Positions 10,243-20,064 of a stretch of 64,000 nt of DNA are shown piece by piece (positions within the stretch are counted from its first letter, which is position 1; every line of letters starts with the position of its first letter). The position numbers were made by a program, and so were the translations under genes. Below the pieces are notes generated by a model. That model searched no databases. It saw nothing but the letters and a program-made list of their open reading frames with translations, and was not told the DNA's origin. The DNA is from Pseudomonas entomophila L48 (GTDB lineage Bacteria; Pseudomonadota; Gammaproteobacteria; Pseudomonadales; Pseudomonadaceae): the NCBI RefSeq assembly GCF_000026105.1, contig NC_008027.1:2928501-2992500 (forward strand), given 5' to 3'.

Positions 10243-10753
10243 GCTGATCGCGGGTGACCGCGGCGCCCGAGCCCTGCGCGATGGCGACCTGGCCGAGGCC
10301 TGGGCGGTGCTGGCCGAGGTGATGGACCCGGAGGTGCCGGTGGTCAGCGTGGTCGACTTAGGTGTCGTTCGCGACCTCGGCTGGCGCGCCGGCCATCTTC
10401 ACCTGGTCGTCACCCCAACCTACTCCGGCTGCCCGGCCACCGAGGTGATCGAGGGCGATATCCGCCAGGCCTTGGAACAGGCCGGTTTCGCCGCGCCCGC
10501 GCTGGAGCGCAGGCTTTCCCCGGCCTGGAGCACCGACTGGATCAGCGACCAGGGCCGCGAGCGCCTGCGCGCCTATGGCATCGCACCGCCTGCCGGCAGC
10601 GCCAGCTTGCGCGGCACATCGCCCACCGTGTGCTGCCCGCAATGCGGTAGCAGCCACACCGAGCTGCTCAGCCAGTTCGGCTCCACCGCCTGCAAAGCCT
10701 TGTACCGCTGCCGCGCATGCCTGGAGCCGTTCGATTATTTCAAATGCCTTTGA
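10229..10753 (+). CDS. paaD: PaaD, MIP18/DUF59-family maturation factor of the epoxidase
   Basis: 174-residue protein. An N-terminal MIP18/DUF59 domain (residues about 15-110) contains DPEVPVVSVVDLGVVRDLGW and PTYSGCPATEVIEGDI. A C-terminal zinc-ribbon with two CxxC pairs follows: CCPQCGS near 132 and CRACLEPF near 163. The family is thought to help assemble the metal centre of the Paa epoxidase. The 14-nt overlap with paaC implies translational coupling. Confidence 0.93.
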   Translation: MRPGELIAGDRGARALRDGDLAEAWAVLAEVMDPEVPVVSVVDLGVVRDLGWRAGHLHLVVTPTYSGCPATEVIEGDIRQALEQAGFAAPALERRLSPAWSTDWISDQGRERLRAYGIAPPAGSASLRGTSPTVCCPQCGSSHTELLSQFGSTACKALYRCRACLEPFDYFKCL

Positions 10754-10768
10754 GCCGTGGAGAACACC

Positions 10769-11845
10769 ATGAGCCAGTTTCACAGCCTGACCGTCCGGCA
10801 AGTGCGCCAGGAGACCCGCGATGCGGTATCCATCGCCTTCGACGTGCCCGCGCACTTGCGCGATGCGTTCCGCTTCACCCAGGGCCAGTACCTGGTCATG
10901 CGCACCCGCCTGGATGATGAAGAAGTGCGCCGCTCCTACTCGATCTGCAGCGCGGTGCAGGACGGCGAACTGCGTGTGGCGGTCAAGCGCGTGCCAGGCG
11001 GGCGCTTCTCGGCCTTCGCCAACGAAGCGCTCAAGGCCGGCCAGCAACTCGAAGTGATGCCGCCGTCGGGCAGCTTCTTCGTGCCGCTGGACCCGGCGCG
11101 CCAGGGCAACTACCTCGGCGTGGCCGCCGGCAGCGGCATCACCCCGATCCTGTCGCTGGTCGCCACCACCCTGGCCAGCGAGCCCCACAGCCGCTTCACC
11201 CTGCTGTACGGCAACCGCGCGAGCAACAGCGCGCTGTTCCGTGACCGCCTCGAAGACCTGAAGAACCGATACCTGGACCGCCTCAACCTGATCTTCGTGT
11301 TCAGCCGCGAACAGCAGGATGTCGACCTGTACAACGGCCGTATCGATGCCGACAAGTGCGGCCAGCTGTTCTCTCGCTGGCTCGACGTGAAGTCGCTCGA
11401 CGCGGCGTTCATCTGCGGCCCGCAGGCGATGACCGAAACCGTGCGCGACAGCCTGCAAGCCAATGGCCTGGACAAGGCGCGCATCCATTTCGAACTGTTC
11501 GCCGCCGCCAGTGGCGAGGCACGTCGCGAAGCCCGCGAGACGGCGCGCCAGGTCGACTCGGCGGTCAGCCACGTCACCGTGATCAGCGACGGCCGCGCCC
11601 TGGCCTTCGACCTGCCGCGCAACACCCGCAGCGTGCTCGACGCGGGAAACGCCATCGGCGCCGAGCTGCCTTGGTCATGCAAGGCCGGGGTGTGCTCGAC
11701 CTGCAAGTGCAAGGTGATCGAGGGCGAGGTGGAAATGGACAGCAACCATGCCCTTGAGGACTACGAAGTGGCGGCCGGGTATGTGCTGGCGTGCCAGACC
11801 TACCCGCTGAGCGACAAGGTGGTGCTCGATTTCGATCAGCTTTGA
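10769..11845 (+). CDS. paaE: PaaE, NADPH-dependent reductase of the phenylacetyl-CoA epoxidase
   Basis: 358-residue reductase that feeds electrons from NADPH to PaaA. Domain order: FAD-binding (RRSYSICSAV near 50), NAD(P)-binding (GVAAGSGITPILSLVAT near 115), then a C-terminal plant-type 2Fe-2S ferredoxin with WSCKAGVCSTCKCKV and a final LACQTYP supplying the cluster cysteines. The ATG at 10769 is used rather than GTG at 10757 because a GGAG site lies just ahead of it. Confidence 0.95.
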   Translation: MSQFHSLTVRQVRQETRDAVSIAFDVPAHLRDAFRFTQGQYLVMRTRLDDEEVRRSYSICSAVQDGELRVAVKRVPGGRFSAFANEALKAGQQLEVMPPSGSFFVPLDPARQGNYLGVAAGSGITPILSLVATTLASEPHSRFTLLYGNRASNSALFRDRLEDLKNRYLDRLNLIFVFSREQQDVDLYNGRIDADKCGQLFSRWLDVKSLDAAFICGPQAMTETVRDSLQANGLDKARIHFELFAAASGEARREARETARQVDSAVSHVTVISDGRALAFDLPRNTRSVLDAGNAIGAELPWSCKAGVCSTCKCKVIEGEVEMDSNHALEDYEVAAGYVLACQTYPLSDKVVLDFDQL

Positions 11846-11864
11846 GATCGAGGCACCTGTCTCG

Positions 11865-11968
11865 CTGTGGGAGCGGCCTTGCGTCGCGAAAGGACCGCAA
11901 AGCGGTCCCAAAACCCCGATTGCTGGGGCTGCTGCGCAGCCCTTTCGCGACGCAAGGCCGCTCCCACA
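11865..11968. repeat. REP pair after paaE, 28-bp arms
   Basis: TGTGGGAGCGGCC...GCGAAAGG (11866-11893) is the exact reverse complement of 11941-11968. Two smaller hairpins lie inside (GACCGC/GCGGTC and GGGCTG/CAGCCC). It is the same REP class as 7971-8044 and may stabilise or end the paaABCDE message. Confidence 0.88.
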
Positions 11969-12041
11969 AGGAAATTGCAAACCTTCGGCAACACCCGCGT
12001 GACCTGAAAAAACAATTACAACAGCCAGAGAGAACGCCCCC

Positions 12042-12350
12042 ATGACACCCGAACACCTCGAAACCATCAGCAACCACCCCGCCTTCCAGCAACTGATCAG
12101 GCGCAAGCGCCGCCTCAACGGCTCGCTGACCCTGACCATGCTCGCCGCCTACTACGGCTTCGTCCTGCTGGTGGCCTTCGCCCCCGGCGTGCTCGGCCAG
12201 TCCCTCAACGGCGGAGTCACCAGTGTCGGCATGCTGGTGGGTGTGTTGATGGTGCTGCTGTCCTTCGCCCTCACCGGCGTCTACATGCACCGCGCCAACC
12301 GCGTCATCGACCCGCTCAACGACCAGGTCAAGCAGGAGTGCGCGCGATGA
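12042..12350 (+). CDS. DUF485 small membrane protein paired with the phenylacetate permease
   Basis: 102-residue protein of the DUF485 (YjcH-like) family. It has two hydrophobic segments, about residues 28-50 and 60-83. The N-terminal [14 protein letters not shown] motif is typical. Family members are encoded immediately before ActP-type sodium/solute symporters, as here. Its last codon and stop overlap the permease start (ATGA at 12347-12350). A role as accessory to transport is inferred from this fixed pairing. Confidence 0.88.
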   Translation: MTPEHLETISNHPAFQQLIRRKRRLNGSLTLTMLAAYYGFVLLVAFAPGVLGQSLNGGVTSVGMLVGVLMVLLSFALTGVYMHRANRVIDPLNDQVKQECAR

Positions 12351-13909
12351 ACTGGACCGCCATCTCGATGTTCCTGGTGTTCGTTGGTTTCACCCTGCTG
12401 GTGACCCGCTGGGCCGCCTTGCGCACCCGCTCGGCCAGCGACTTCTACACCGCCGGCGGTGGCCTCACCGGCATGCAGAACGGTCTGGCGATCGCCGGCG
12501 ACATGATCAGCGCCGCCTCCTTCCTGGGCATCTCGGCGATGATGTTCATGAACGGCTACGACGGCCTGCTCTACGCCCTGGGCGTGCTGGCCGGCTGGCC
12601 GATCATCCTGTTCCTGATCGCCGAGCGCCTGCGCAACCTGGGCAAGTACACCTTCGCCGACGTGGTGTCCTACCGCCTGGCCCAGGCCCCAGTGCGCCTC
12701 ACCTCAGCGTTCGGCACCCTGGCCGTGGCGCTGATGTACCTGGTGGCGCAGATGGTCGGTGCCGGCAAGCTGATCGAGCTGCTGTTCGGTATCAGCTACC
12801 TCTACGCAGTGATGCTGGTGGGCGTGCTGATGGTGCTCTATGTCACCTTCGGCGGCATGCTCGCCACTACTTGGGTGCAGATCATCAAGGCGGTGATGCT
12901 GCTGTCGGGCACCACCTTCATGGCCTTCATGGTGCTCCGCCATTTCGGCTTCAGCACCGAGGCGATGTTCGCCAGCGCCGTGGCCGTGCACGCCAAGGGC
13001 CAGGCGATCATGGCTCCGGGGGCGCTGCTTTCGAACCCGGTGGATGCCATCTCCCTGGGGCTGGGGATGATGTTCGGCACCGCGGGCTTGCCGCATATCC
13101 TCATGCGATTCTTCACCGTCAGCGATGCCAAGGAAGCGCGCAAGAGCGTGTTCTACGCCACCGGTTTCATCGGCTACTTCTACCTGCTGCTGATCGTCAT
13201 CGGTTTCGGCGCCATCGTCATGGTCGGCACCGAGCCGTCCTACCGTGATGCCTCAGGCGCAATCATCGGCGGCGGCAACATGGTCGCGGTGCACCTGGCC
13301 CAGGCAGTGGGCGGCAACCTGTTCCTCGGCTTCATCTCGGCGGTGGCCTTCGCCACCATTCTTGCCGTGGTGGCGGGCTTGGCGCTGTCCGGTGCCTCGG
13401 CGGTGTCCCACGACCTGTACGCCTGCGTGGTGCGCAAGGGCCAGGCCAGCGAACAAGAAGAGATGCGCGTGTCGCGCCTGGCCACCCTCGGGATCGGCTT
13501 GTTCGCAGTGCTGCTGGGGCTGCTGTTCGAGTCGCAGAACATCGCCTTCCTGTCCGGCCTGGTGCTGGCGGTGGCCGCCTCGGTCAACTTCCCGGTGCTG
13601 CTGCTCTCGATGTTCTGGAAAGGCCTGACCACTCGCGGCGCGGTGTGCGGCAGCCTGGCCGGGCTGGTCTCGGCGATCGTGCTGGTGGTGTTGGGGCCGG
13701 CGGTGTGGGTCAACGTGCTGCACAACGAGCGTGCGCTCTTCCCCTACAGCAACCCGGCGCTGTTCTCCATGTCGTTGGCCTTCCTCGGTGCCTGGGCCTT
13801 CTCGGTCACCGACACCTCGGAGCGGGCGCGCGAGGAGCGCGGGCGCTACCTGGCCCAGTTCATCCGCTCCATGACCGGTATCGGCGCCGCCGGCGCCAGC
13901 AAGCACTGA
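12347..13909 (+). CDS. paaL: Sodium:solute symporter, phenylacetate permease (PaaL/PhaJ type)
   Basis: 520-residue member of the SSS family, close to acetate permease ActP, with about 13 hydrophobic helices. Landmarks are [20 protein letters not shown] near residue 27-46, [15 protein letters not shown] near 240 and [19 protein letters not shown] near 345. In Pseudomonas such a permease with an OprD porin takes up phenylacetate. Its ATG at 12347 overlaps the DUF485 stop. The substrate is inferred from position inside the paa cluster. Confidence 0.88.
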   Translation: MNWTAISMFLVFVGFTLLVTRWAALRTRSASDFYTAGGGLTGMQNGLAIAGDMISAASFLGISAMMFMNGYDGLLYALGVLAGWPIILFLIAERLRNLGKYTFADVVSYRLAQAPVRLTSAFGTLAVALMYLVAQMVGAGKLIELLFGISYLYAVMLVGVLMVLYVTFGGMLATTWVQIIKAVMLLSGTTFMAFMVLRHFGFSTEAMFASAVAVHAKGQAIMAPGALLSNPVDAISLGLGMMFGTAGLPHILMRFFTVSDAKEARKSVFYATGFIGYFYLLLIVIGFGAIVMVGTEPSYRDASGAIIGGGNMVAVHLAQAVGGNLFLGFISAVAFATILAVVAGLALSGASAVSHDLYACVVRKGQASEQEEMRVSRLATLGIGLFAVLLGLLFESQNIAFLSGLVLAVAASVNFPVLLLSMFWKGLTTRGAVCGSLAGLVSAIVLVVLGPAVWVNVLHNERALFPYSNPALFSMSLAFLGAWAFSVTDTSERAREERGRYLAQFIRSMTGIGAAGASKH

Positions 13910-13944
13910 CCACAAGAACAATGACACTGTCGGGTATAACAACA

Positions 13945-15177
13945 ATGAACCGCACGTCCTTCACTTCAGCTGCCTGGCTGGCCACTCTCGCCCTGCCCTT
14001 GCCGGCCATGGCGGACTTCATCGCTGACAGCCACGCGCGCATCGAGCTGCGCAACCACTACATCAACCGCGACTTCCGCCAGGACAACGCGCCGCAGAGC
14101 AAGGCCGAGGAATGGGGCCAGGGCTTCACTGCACGCTTCGAGTCCGGCTTCACCGACGGCCCGGTCGGCGTCGGGGTGGACGCCATGGGACAGCTTGGGG
14201 TCAAGCTCGACTCCAGCCGCGACCGGCGCAACACCGGCTTGCTGCCCTATGGGCCCAACAGTCTGGAACCCGTAGACGACTACAGCGAACTGGGCCTGAC
14301 CGGCAAGCTGCGGGTATCAAAGAGCACCCTGCGCCTGGGCACCCTGCAACCGATCCTGCCGGTGGTGGTGTACAACGACACCCGCCTGCTCTCGTCGACC
14401 TTCCAGGGCGGCCTGCTGACCAGCCAGGAGCTGGATGGCCTGACCTTCAACGGCGGCCGCCTGACCAAGGCCAACCTGCGCGACTCCTCCGGCCGCGACG
14501 ACATCGGCTACGGTGCCGCCAGCAGCGACCACTTTGACTTCGGCGGCGGCAGCTACGCCATCACCCCGCAGACCAGTGTCAGCTACTACTACGCCAAGCT
14601 GGAAGATATCTACCGCCAGCAATACGTTGGCTTGCTGCACACCCAGCCATTGGCCGAAGGCGTCAGCCTGCGCAGCGACCTGCGCTACTTCGACAGCCGC
14701 GGCGACGGCGCCGAGCGCGCCGGGCGTATCGACAACCGCAACTTCAACGCCATGTTCACCCTGGGCGTGAAGGCCCACAAGTTCACCGCCACCTGGCAAC
14801 AGATGTCCGGCGACAGCGCTTTCCCGTTCCTCAACGGCGGCGACCCGTACACCGTCAACCTGGTCACCTACAACACCTTCACCCGCGCCGGGCTCGACTC
14901 CTGGCAGTTGCGCTACGACTACGACTTCGTCGCGCTGGGTATCCCCGGCCTGAGCTTCATGACCCGCTACACCGATGGCCGCCACGCCGAAACCGCCACG
15001 GTCAGCAATGGCCGCGAACGTGAGCGCGACACTGACATCACCTACGTCATCCAGAGCGGCCCGTTCAAGGACGTCAGCCTGCGCTGGCGCAACGTCACCT
15101 TCCGTTCCGGCAACGGCCTGACCAATGCCGTGGACGAGAACCGCCTGATCATCGGCTACACCCTGGCGCTCTGGTAA
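13945..15177 (+). CDS. OprD-family outer-membrane porin for phenylacetate (PhaK type)
   Basis: 410-residue OprD-family specific porin. A signal peptide of about 25 residues ends ALPLPAMA before DFIADSHARIELRNHYINR. The body shows alternating beta-strand pattern and the family segment FTARFESGFTDGPVGVGVDAMG. The last residues, IIGYTLALW, end in an aromatic residue as expected for barrel insertion. An in-frame ATG at 13921 is possible, but 13945 gives the cleaner signal peptide. The position between permease and paaZ matches phaK in P. putida. Confidence 0.9.
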   Translation: MNRTSFTSAAWLATLALPLPAMADFIADSHARIELRNHYINRDFRQDNAPQSKAEEWGQGFTARFESGFTDGPVGVGVDAMGQLGVKLDSSRDRRNTGLLPYGPNSLEPVDDYSELGLTGKLRVSKSTLRLGTLQPILPVVVYNDTRLLSSTFQGGLLTSQELDGLTFNGGRLTKANLRDSSGRDDIGYGAASSDHFDFGGGSYAITPQTSVSYYYAKLEDIYRQQYVGLLHTQPLAEGVSLRSDLRYFDSRGDGAERAGRIDNRNFNAMFTLGVKAHKFTATWQQMSGDSAFPFLNGGDPYTVNLVTYNTFTRAGLDSWQLRYDYDFVALGIPGLSFMTRYTDGRHAETATVSNGRERERDTDITYVIQSGPFKDVSLRWRNVTFRSGNGLTNAVDENRLIIGYTLALW

Positions 15178-15202
15178 CCGCGCCATATCAAAGGAGAACA
15201 GC

Positions 15203-17257
15203 ATGTCCGCCGCCCCTACCCTGCAAAGCTTCATCGCCGGCCGCTGGCTCGGCCAGCACGGCGCCCAGGCCCTGCGCAGCGCCCTCGACGGCCAGGTCCT
15301 GGCCTACAGCCACGAAGAACGACCGGACTTCGCCGAGGTCGTGGACTTCGCCCGGGCCCAAGGCCTGCAACAACTGCTGGCGATGGACTTCCAGCAGCGC
15401 GCCGCCCGGCTCAAGGCCCTGGCGCTGTACCTGGCCGAGCGCAAGGAACAGCTCTACGCCCTGTCCCACCACAGCGGCGCCACCCGCGCCGACAGCTGGA
15501 TCGATATCGAGGGCGGCAATGCCACGTTGTTCGCCTATTCGAGCATCGGCCGGCGTGAATTGCCGTCCGGCAACCTGGTGCATGAAGGCCCGGCGATCCC
15601 GCTGAGCAAGAACGGGCACTTCGCCGGCAGCCATATCCTGGTGCCGCGTGCAGGTGTGGCCGTGCATATCAACGCCTTCAATTTCCCGATCTGGGGCATG
15701 CTGGAGAAGTTTGCTCCGACCTTCCTCGCCGGCATGCCGTGCATCGTCAAGCCCGCCACCTCGACCAGCTACCTCACCGAAGCCGTGGTGCGCCTGATGA
15801 ATGAATCGGGCCTGTTGCCGGCAGGCAGCCTGCAACTGGTGATCGGCAGCACGGGTGATTTGCTCGACCGTCTGCAAGGCCAGGACGTGGTGACCTTCAC
15901 CGGCTCCGCCGACACCGCCGCCAAGCTGCGCGTCACCCCGAACCTGGTGCGCCACTCGGTGCCGTTCACCGCCGAGGCCGACTCGCTCAACTGCGCGATC
16001 CTTGGGCCGGACGTCAGCCCCGACAGCGAGGAGTTCGAGCTGTACATCAAGGAGGTGGCGCGGGAGATGACCACCAAGGCCGGGCAGAAATGCACGGCGA
16101 TCCGCCGCGCCATCGTGCCCGCCAGGCACATTGATGCGGTGGCCACACGCCTGCGCGAACGCCTGCGCAAGGTGGTGGTCGGCGACCCGTCGGTGGAAGG
16201 CGTGCGCATGGGCGCGCTGGCGTCCCACGACCAGCAGCGCGATGTCGCCGAGCGGGTGCGCATGTTGCTGGACAGTTGCGATCAACTGCTGGGCGCCAGT
16301 GACGGTTTCAACCCGGTCGGCGAAGGCGTGGCCGAAGGCGCCTTCTTCGCCCCGACCCTGCTGCTGGCCCGTGACCCGCACGCCGAGGGCGGCGCTCACG
16401 ACATCGAAGCGTTTGGCCCGGTAAGCACGCTGATGGCCTATGACGACCTCGACGAGGCGCTGGCCCTGGCCGCCCGGGGCAAGGGCAGCCTGGTGGCGTC
16501 GTTGGTCACCGCCGACCGCGCCGTGGCGGCCAAGGCGATCCCGGTGGCGGCGGCCTGGCATGGGCGGCTGCTGGTGCTCGACAGCGAGGCGGCCAAGGAA
16601 TCCACCGGGCATGGCTCGCCCTTGCCGCAACTCAAGCACGGCGGGCCCGGCCGTGCAGGCGGCGGCGAGGAGCTGGGCGGCCTGCGTGCGGTCAAGCACT
16701 ACCTGCAGCGCGCCGCAGTCCAGGGCTCGCCAAGCATGTTGATGGCAGTGACCGGCGAATACGTGCGTGGCGCCGAGGTGATCGAGACCGACGTGCACCC
16801 GTTCCGCCGCTACTTCGACGACCTGCACATCGGCGAGTCGCTGCTCACCCACCGGCGCACCGTGACCGAAGCCGACCTGGTCAACTTCGGCTGCCTGTCG
16901 GGCGACCACTTCTACATGCACTTCGACGAGATCGCGGCGAAGCAGTCGCAGTTCGGCAAGCGTATTGCCCACGGCTACTTCGTGTTGTCGGCGGCGGCCG
17001 GGTTGTTCGTTTCTCCGGGCGAAGGGCCGGTGCTGGCCAACTACGGGCTGGATACCCTGCGCTTCATTACGCCGGTCGGCATCGGCGACACGATTCAGGC
17101 GCGGCTGACCTGCAAGCGCAAGATCGACCAGGGCAAGACCAGCCCGCAGGGGCAGCCGCAAGGGGTGGTGGCGTGGGATGTGGAGGTGACCAACCAGCTG
17201 GGCGAGTTGGTGGCCAGTTATGACATTCTGACGTTGGTGCTCAAGCGGCCTGAGTAA
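15203..17257 (+). CDS. paaZ: PaaZ (PaaN), oxepin-CoA hydrolase / 3-oxo-5,6-dehydrosuberyl-CoA semialdehyde dehydrogenase
   Basis: 684-residue bifunctional ring-opening enzyme. Residues 1 to about 520 are an aldehyde dehydrogenase: [11 protein letters not shown] near 232, glutamate in FTAEADSLN near 257 and catalytic cysteine in [11 protein letters not shown] near 297. Residues about 540-684 form a MaoC-like (R)-hydratase domain with [13 protein letters not shown] near 565. Both active sites appear intact, so ring hydrolysis and aldehyde oxidation should be coupled. It sits 25 nt after the porin and ends the cluster. Confidence 0.95.
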   Translation: MSAAPTLQSFIAGRWLGQHGAQALRSALDGQVLAYSHEERPDFAEVVDFARAQGLQQLLAMDFQQRAARLKALALYLAERKEQLYALSHHSGATRADSWIDIEGGNATLFAYSSIGRRELPSGNLVHEGPAIPLSKNGHFAGSHILVPRAGVAVHINAFNFPIWGMLEKFAPTFLAGMPCIVKPATSTSYLTEAVVRLMNESGLLPAGSLQLVIGSTGDLLDRLQGQDVVTFTGSADTAAKLRVTPNLVRHSVPFTAEADSLNCAILGPDVSPDSEEFELYIKEVAREMTTKAGQKCTAIRRAIVPARHIDAVATRLRERLRKVVVGDPSVEGVRMGALASHDQQRDVAERVRMLLDSCDQLLGASDGFNPVGEGVAEGAFFAPTLLLARDPHAEGGAHDIEAFGPVSTLMAYDDLDEALALAARGKGSLVASLVTADRAVAAKAIPVAAAWHGRLLVLDSEAAKESTGHGSPLPQLKHGGPGRAGGGEELGGLRAVKHYLQRAAVQGSPSMLMAVTGEYVRGAEVIETDVHPFRRYFDDLHIGESLLTHRRTVTEADLVNFGCLSGDHFYMHFDEIAAKQSQFGKRIAHGYFVLSAAAGLFVSPGEGPVLANYGLDTLRFITPVGIGDTIQARLTCKRKIDQGKTSPQGQPQGVVAWDVEVTNQLGELVASYDILTLVLKRPE

Positions 17258-17281
17258 CCCTCGCCCCCTATCGTTTCGGAA

Positions 17282-17305
17282 CCACCCACGCCTGGGCGTG
17301 GGTGG
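17282..17305. terminator. Bidirectional terminator between paaZ and the lipase-like gene
   Basis: An 11-bp perfect inverted repeat, CCACCCACGCC and GGCGTGGGTGG, closes on TG. It lies between the convergent ends of paaZ and the lipase-like gene. The T-run is weak on both sides. Confidence 0.6.
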
Positions 17306-17312
17306 GCCTGTG

Positions 17313-18317
17313 TCATTTTCCGGCGAAAGGGTGTTCGCCGGCGACCTGGGCAAGTCGACAGGCGAACATGCGGCTGTTGTGATTACGTATGCCACCTATG
17401 CGGTTCTGCAGGTCGAAACGCACATCCCTGACTGCTGGGTCGCCCTTGCCCGGCGGTTTAATGATGTCAATCGGCAGGCGCAAGTAGGCCAGCGCTTCGC
17501 CGTGCTCGAAGATCTGGTCAATTGCCAGCTCTTCGGTGTTCTGCGTACGGGGTGGGTTGGGCGTACTGAACCATCCCGTGACCGGCGAAGAATTGAACGC
17601 GATGACCTGCGAAACTTTCAGAGGGCTTGCCACGCTTCGTGGGAACGCATAAGCCAACTGGTGTGCCAGACCACCCCCCAGGGAATGACCGATGGCAACC
17701 ACCTTTACGTCGGAGGGCAAGCGGCCATCAGCAATACGTTTGCCCAGCTCGGCCGCAAAGGCCGGTGCCACCTGGTCACGCGTGACGCTGTATTGATCTT
17801 CGTTTCTCAACCAATCAGGGATGAACCAGCGGAAGTTGGATGTCCAGTCCTGATGCTGGTCGAAATTCGTCCCTCTGAAAACGATGGCAACCTGTGAGAC
17901 ACCTTTCGGACCGCGGTACTCCCAGACACTGAAGAACAGGCCTGACAGGTCTGCATGCTTGGCAAACTGCCGATCGGGAAAGCCCGTCCAGGCGTACCAG
18001 CCCGGCACCGTTATCAGTTGGTCGGCGGCTCTTTCACACGTTGGATCAAATGACTGCATCAACAGGCTCTTCTGCCGGACCGACTTGTTCTGGGCTCGCA
18101 ACTTGTCCTTGTAATCTGGCCACGAAAGCTCATAGGCGTTGGCAGCAAGCGCCACATAACCCCAGTAATCCTTGGCGTACTTGGCAATATCCTGGTGAAC
18201 CGTGTAATGCGATGCCCCAGGCTCCTTGACCAGGACCGTGTTCGGATCCTGAAACCAGGTGCTGCACCCCATCTGCATGGCAAGCGCAACCCACAACACA
18301 GCATTCCTAGTGTCCAT
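17313..18317 (-). CDS. Class-3 lipase-like alpha/beta hydrolase, probable lipoprotein
   Basis: 334-residue protein with two marks of lipase family 3: the oxyanion motif VFRGTNFD near residue 147 and the nucleophile elbow AIGHSLGGGLAHQ with Ser212. The N-terminus MDTRNAVLWVALAMQMGCS is a short hydrophobic signal ending at Cys18, suggesting a lipoprotein although the lipobox is not canonical. The ATG at 18317 follows a good TTAGGGAG site; an upstream in-frame start at 18377 lacks one. Base use looks less GC-rich than the neighbours, consistent with later acquisition. The substrate cannot be told from sequence. Confidence 0.8.
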   Translation of the reverse strand: MDTRNAVLWVALAMQMGCSTWFQDPNTVLVKEPGASHYTVHQDIAKYAKDYWGYVALAANAYELSWPDYKDKLRAQNKSVRQKSLLMQSFDPTCERAADQLITVPGWYAWTGFPDRQFAKHADLSGLFFSVWEYRGPKGVSQVAIVFRGTNFDQHQDWTSNFRWFIPDWLRNEDQYSVTRDQVAPAFAAELGKRIADGRLPSDVKVVAIGHSLGGGLAHQLAYAFPRSVASPLKVSQVIAFNSSPVTGWFSTPNPPRTQNTEELAIDQIFEHGEALAYLRLPIDIIKPPGKGDPAVRDVRFDLQNRIGGIRNHNSRMFACRLAQVAGEHPFAGK

Positions 18318-18457
18318 GACGTGGCTCCCTAAGAAGTGGCGTATCGCCACTAATCTCTGGTATAGCACCCACCCCATGAAACCGTGATAGACCGCTTATC
18401 GGTCATTCAAACCCTTCCACAACGAAACCGTCGCTGCGCAATTCACCGACACGGCTG

Positions 18458-19264
18458 CTACGAGCGCCTCTCGGGTCCGCTCTCATGTCGCGCCAGTTGC
18501 CTGCCCTGTTCAGCCGTCAGTTCGCGCTCCGCTTCCAGGCGTTGGGTCTGCGCCTCCAATTGCCGGCGCATTTCTTCACTGGCGCCCTGGGCCTGGGCAA
18601 GGATGACGCGCAAGCCCTGCACCTGGGCATCGCGTTGCTCCAGCTGCTCACCCATCACCTTGCGCTCCGACTGTGCCTGGCGCTGCTCGGCCTGCAGTCG
18701 CTCATTGTCGCGGTGCAGCCGGGTCAACTCTTCCTGGCGATCGCTCATGCCCAACTGAACGGTCTGCAACTGCCCCTGCAACTGGCGAACCTGGGTCTCA
18801 TGGCGGCGCTGGTCCTGCTCTCGTTGCTCTCGGCTGCTGGCACGCAGATGCTCGATGTCTTCATGGGCCTGGCGGTGCTTTTCTTCCAATGAGCGGACCT
18901 GGTCTTCCTTGTCCGTCAGGCGCACCTGCAGTTCAACCAAGGCTTGCCGGGCCAGCTGCAGTTGCGACTCCAACGCCCGGCGCTGGTTGTCCACCTCTGC
19001 CTGGGCGGCATCGATGCGTGCCTGCCCCTCCTCCTGCAGTTGTGTCGCCAGTTGCTCCACCAACTTGCCCAACGGTTCGCTGAGGCTAGCCATGCCGTTC
19101 AGGCTCACGGGCTCCAGCTCTTTGAGATAACGATGGATCGTGGTTTTCGAGCCGGTATTACCCAACTCGATACGTACGGCATCGATACTCGGGTGCTCGC
19201 CACGGGCAATCAACAGCTGCCGCGCACGCTGCACTGCTGCCTTGTTTATCCCGGTCCTGGCCAT
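18458..19264 (-). CDS. KfrA-like DNA-binding protein with long coiled coil
   Basis: 268-residue protein starting MARTGINKAAVQRARQLLIA. The N-terminal KfrA-type helix-turn-helix (residues 1-60) includes HPSIDAVRIELGNTGSKTTIHRYL. The rest, about 75-260, is an almost unbroken alpha-helical coiled coil rich in Q, E, R and L heptads. KfrA proteins, best known from broad-host-range plasmids, are autoregulated DNA-binding proteins; chromosomal homologues exist in Pseudomonas with no settled role. A pair of overlapping GTACCATGGTAC-type palindromes sits just upstream. Confidence 0.8.
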   Translation of the reverse strand: MARTGINKAAVQRARQLLIARGEHPSIDAVRIELGNTGSKTTIHRYLKELEPVSLNGMASLSEPLGKLVEQLATQLQEEGQARIDAAQAEVDNQRRALESQLQLARQALVELQVRLTDKEDQVRSLEEKHRQAHEDIEHLRASSREQREQDQRRHETQVRQLQGQLQTVQLGMSDRQEELTRLHRDNERLQAEQRQAQSERKVMGEQLEQRDAQVQGLRVILAQAQGASEEMRRQLEAQTQRLEAERELTAEQGRQLARHESGPERRS

Positions 19265-19281
19265 GTCTGCTCCTGAATTCC

Positions 19282-19300
19282 GTACCATGGTACGTACCAT
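19282..19300 (-). promoter_or_regulatory. Overlapping palindromes, candidate KfrA-like autoregulatory operator
   Basis: GTACCATGGTAC (19282-19293) and ATGGTACGTACCAT (19287-19300) are both perfect palindromes and share seven bases. They lie 18-36 bp upstream of the start codon. KfrA proteins are known to repress their own promoters through inverted repeats, so this is a reasonable operator candidate. Confidence 0.5.
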
Positions 19301-19337
19301 GTAATTACGCGAATTCTGCACCTGCGAGCAAGCGATT

Positions 19338-19880
19338 TCAAGGTGTCGCAGGCATGCCCTTCACCTCGCCGCGTTGCAGGCTCTCCACGGTGTTGCCCAT
19401 CGCATCCCGCGCATCGAGGTCGGCGCCCCGCGCCTCCAGGGCCTGCAGCACCTCGGTGCGCTGGAACAGCGCGGCATACATCGCCGCCGTCTGCCCGGAG
19501 GCATTGTGCTGGTTCGGACTGCAGGGGGCATCGATCAGGCGCCGGGCGATACGCACCTCGCCCTTGAAAATGGCCCCCATCAGTGCGGTGTTGCCGCGCA
19601 GATCCTGCACGCAAGGGTCGGCACCGGCCGCCAGCAGTCGCTCGACGGTTTCGCCCTGGCCGTGATAGGCCGCCAGGATCAGGCCGGTATAGCCCTTCGC
19701 GTCACGCACGTTCAGGTCGAACCCGGCCTCGATGAATGTCTGCAGCATGGCCTGGTCGCCGCGTCGCGACGCGTCGAAAAAGTAGTCGCGCAAGCGCTGC
19801 TCGACGGCCATGCCCTGCGCATCTGCCTGAGCAGTCATCGTCGTCAGCCCGACCAGAGCCGCAAGAAACCATGCCCGCAT
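19338..19880 (-). CDS. ankB: AnkB, periplasmic ankyrin-repeat partner of catalase KatB
   Basis: 180-residue protein with a cleavable signal peptide (MRAWFLAALVGLTTMTAQADA) followed by four or five ankyrin repeats. Examples are NVRDAKGYTGLILAAYHGQ near 75 and CVQDLRGNTALMGAIFKGE near 110. It lies directly downstream of katB on the same strand. In P. aeruginosa the equivalent ankB is needed for full KatB activity, which fits the shared export signal. The start at 19880 follows GGAGGAGG. A REP pair separates it from katB. Confidence 0.87.
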   Translation of the reverse strand: MRAWFLAALVGLTTMTAQADAQGMAVEQRLRDYFFDASRRGDQAMLQTFIEAGFDLNVRDAKGYTGLILAAYHGQGETVERLLAAGADPCVQDLRGNTALMGAIFKGEVRIARRLIDAPCSPNQHNASGQTAAMYAALFQRTEVLQALEARGADLDARDAMGNTVESLQRGEVKGMPATP

Positions 19881-19928
19881 GGTGGCCTCCTCCAATGGAA
19901 CAGAACATCACTGATTGATTTGGCGCGA

Positions 19929-20021
19929 CCTCTGTAGGAGCGGCTTCAGCCGCGATCACCCGCGAAGCGGGTATCAGACACCGCGTCGCCTGCATCGCGG
20001 CTGAAGCCGCTCCTACAGAGG
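19929..20021. repeat. REP pair between katB and ankB
   Basis: Arms 19929-19956 and 19994-20021 are exact reverse complements with the core GTAGGAGCGGCTTCAGCCGCG. A further small hairpin (GCGGGCCC/GGGCCCGC-like) follows near 20030-20045. The REP may shape the katB to ankB transcript ratio. Confidence 0.85.
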
Positions 20022-20064
20022 CCCCTGTGCGAGCGGGCCCGAAGGCCCGCTCCTGGGTCACCCA

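Noticed and set aside
15188..17395. Long open frame (735 codons) on the minus strand opposite paaZ
   Set aside because: Shadow of a real gene in GC-rich DNA: composition is His/Gln/Ala/Gly-rich with no domain, while the plus strand encodes a complete PaaZ.
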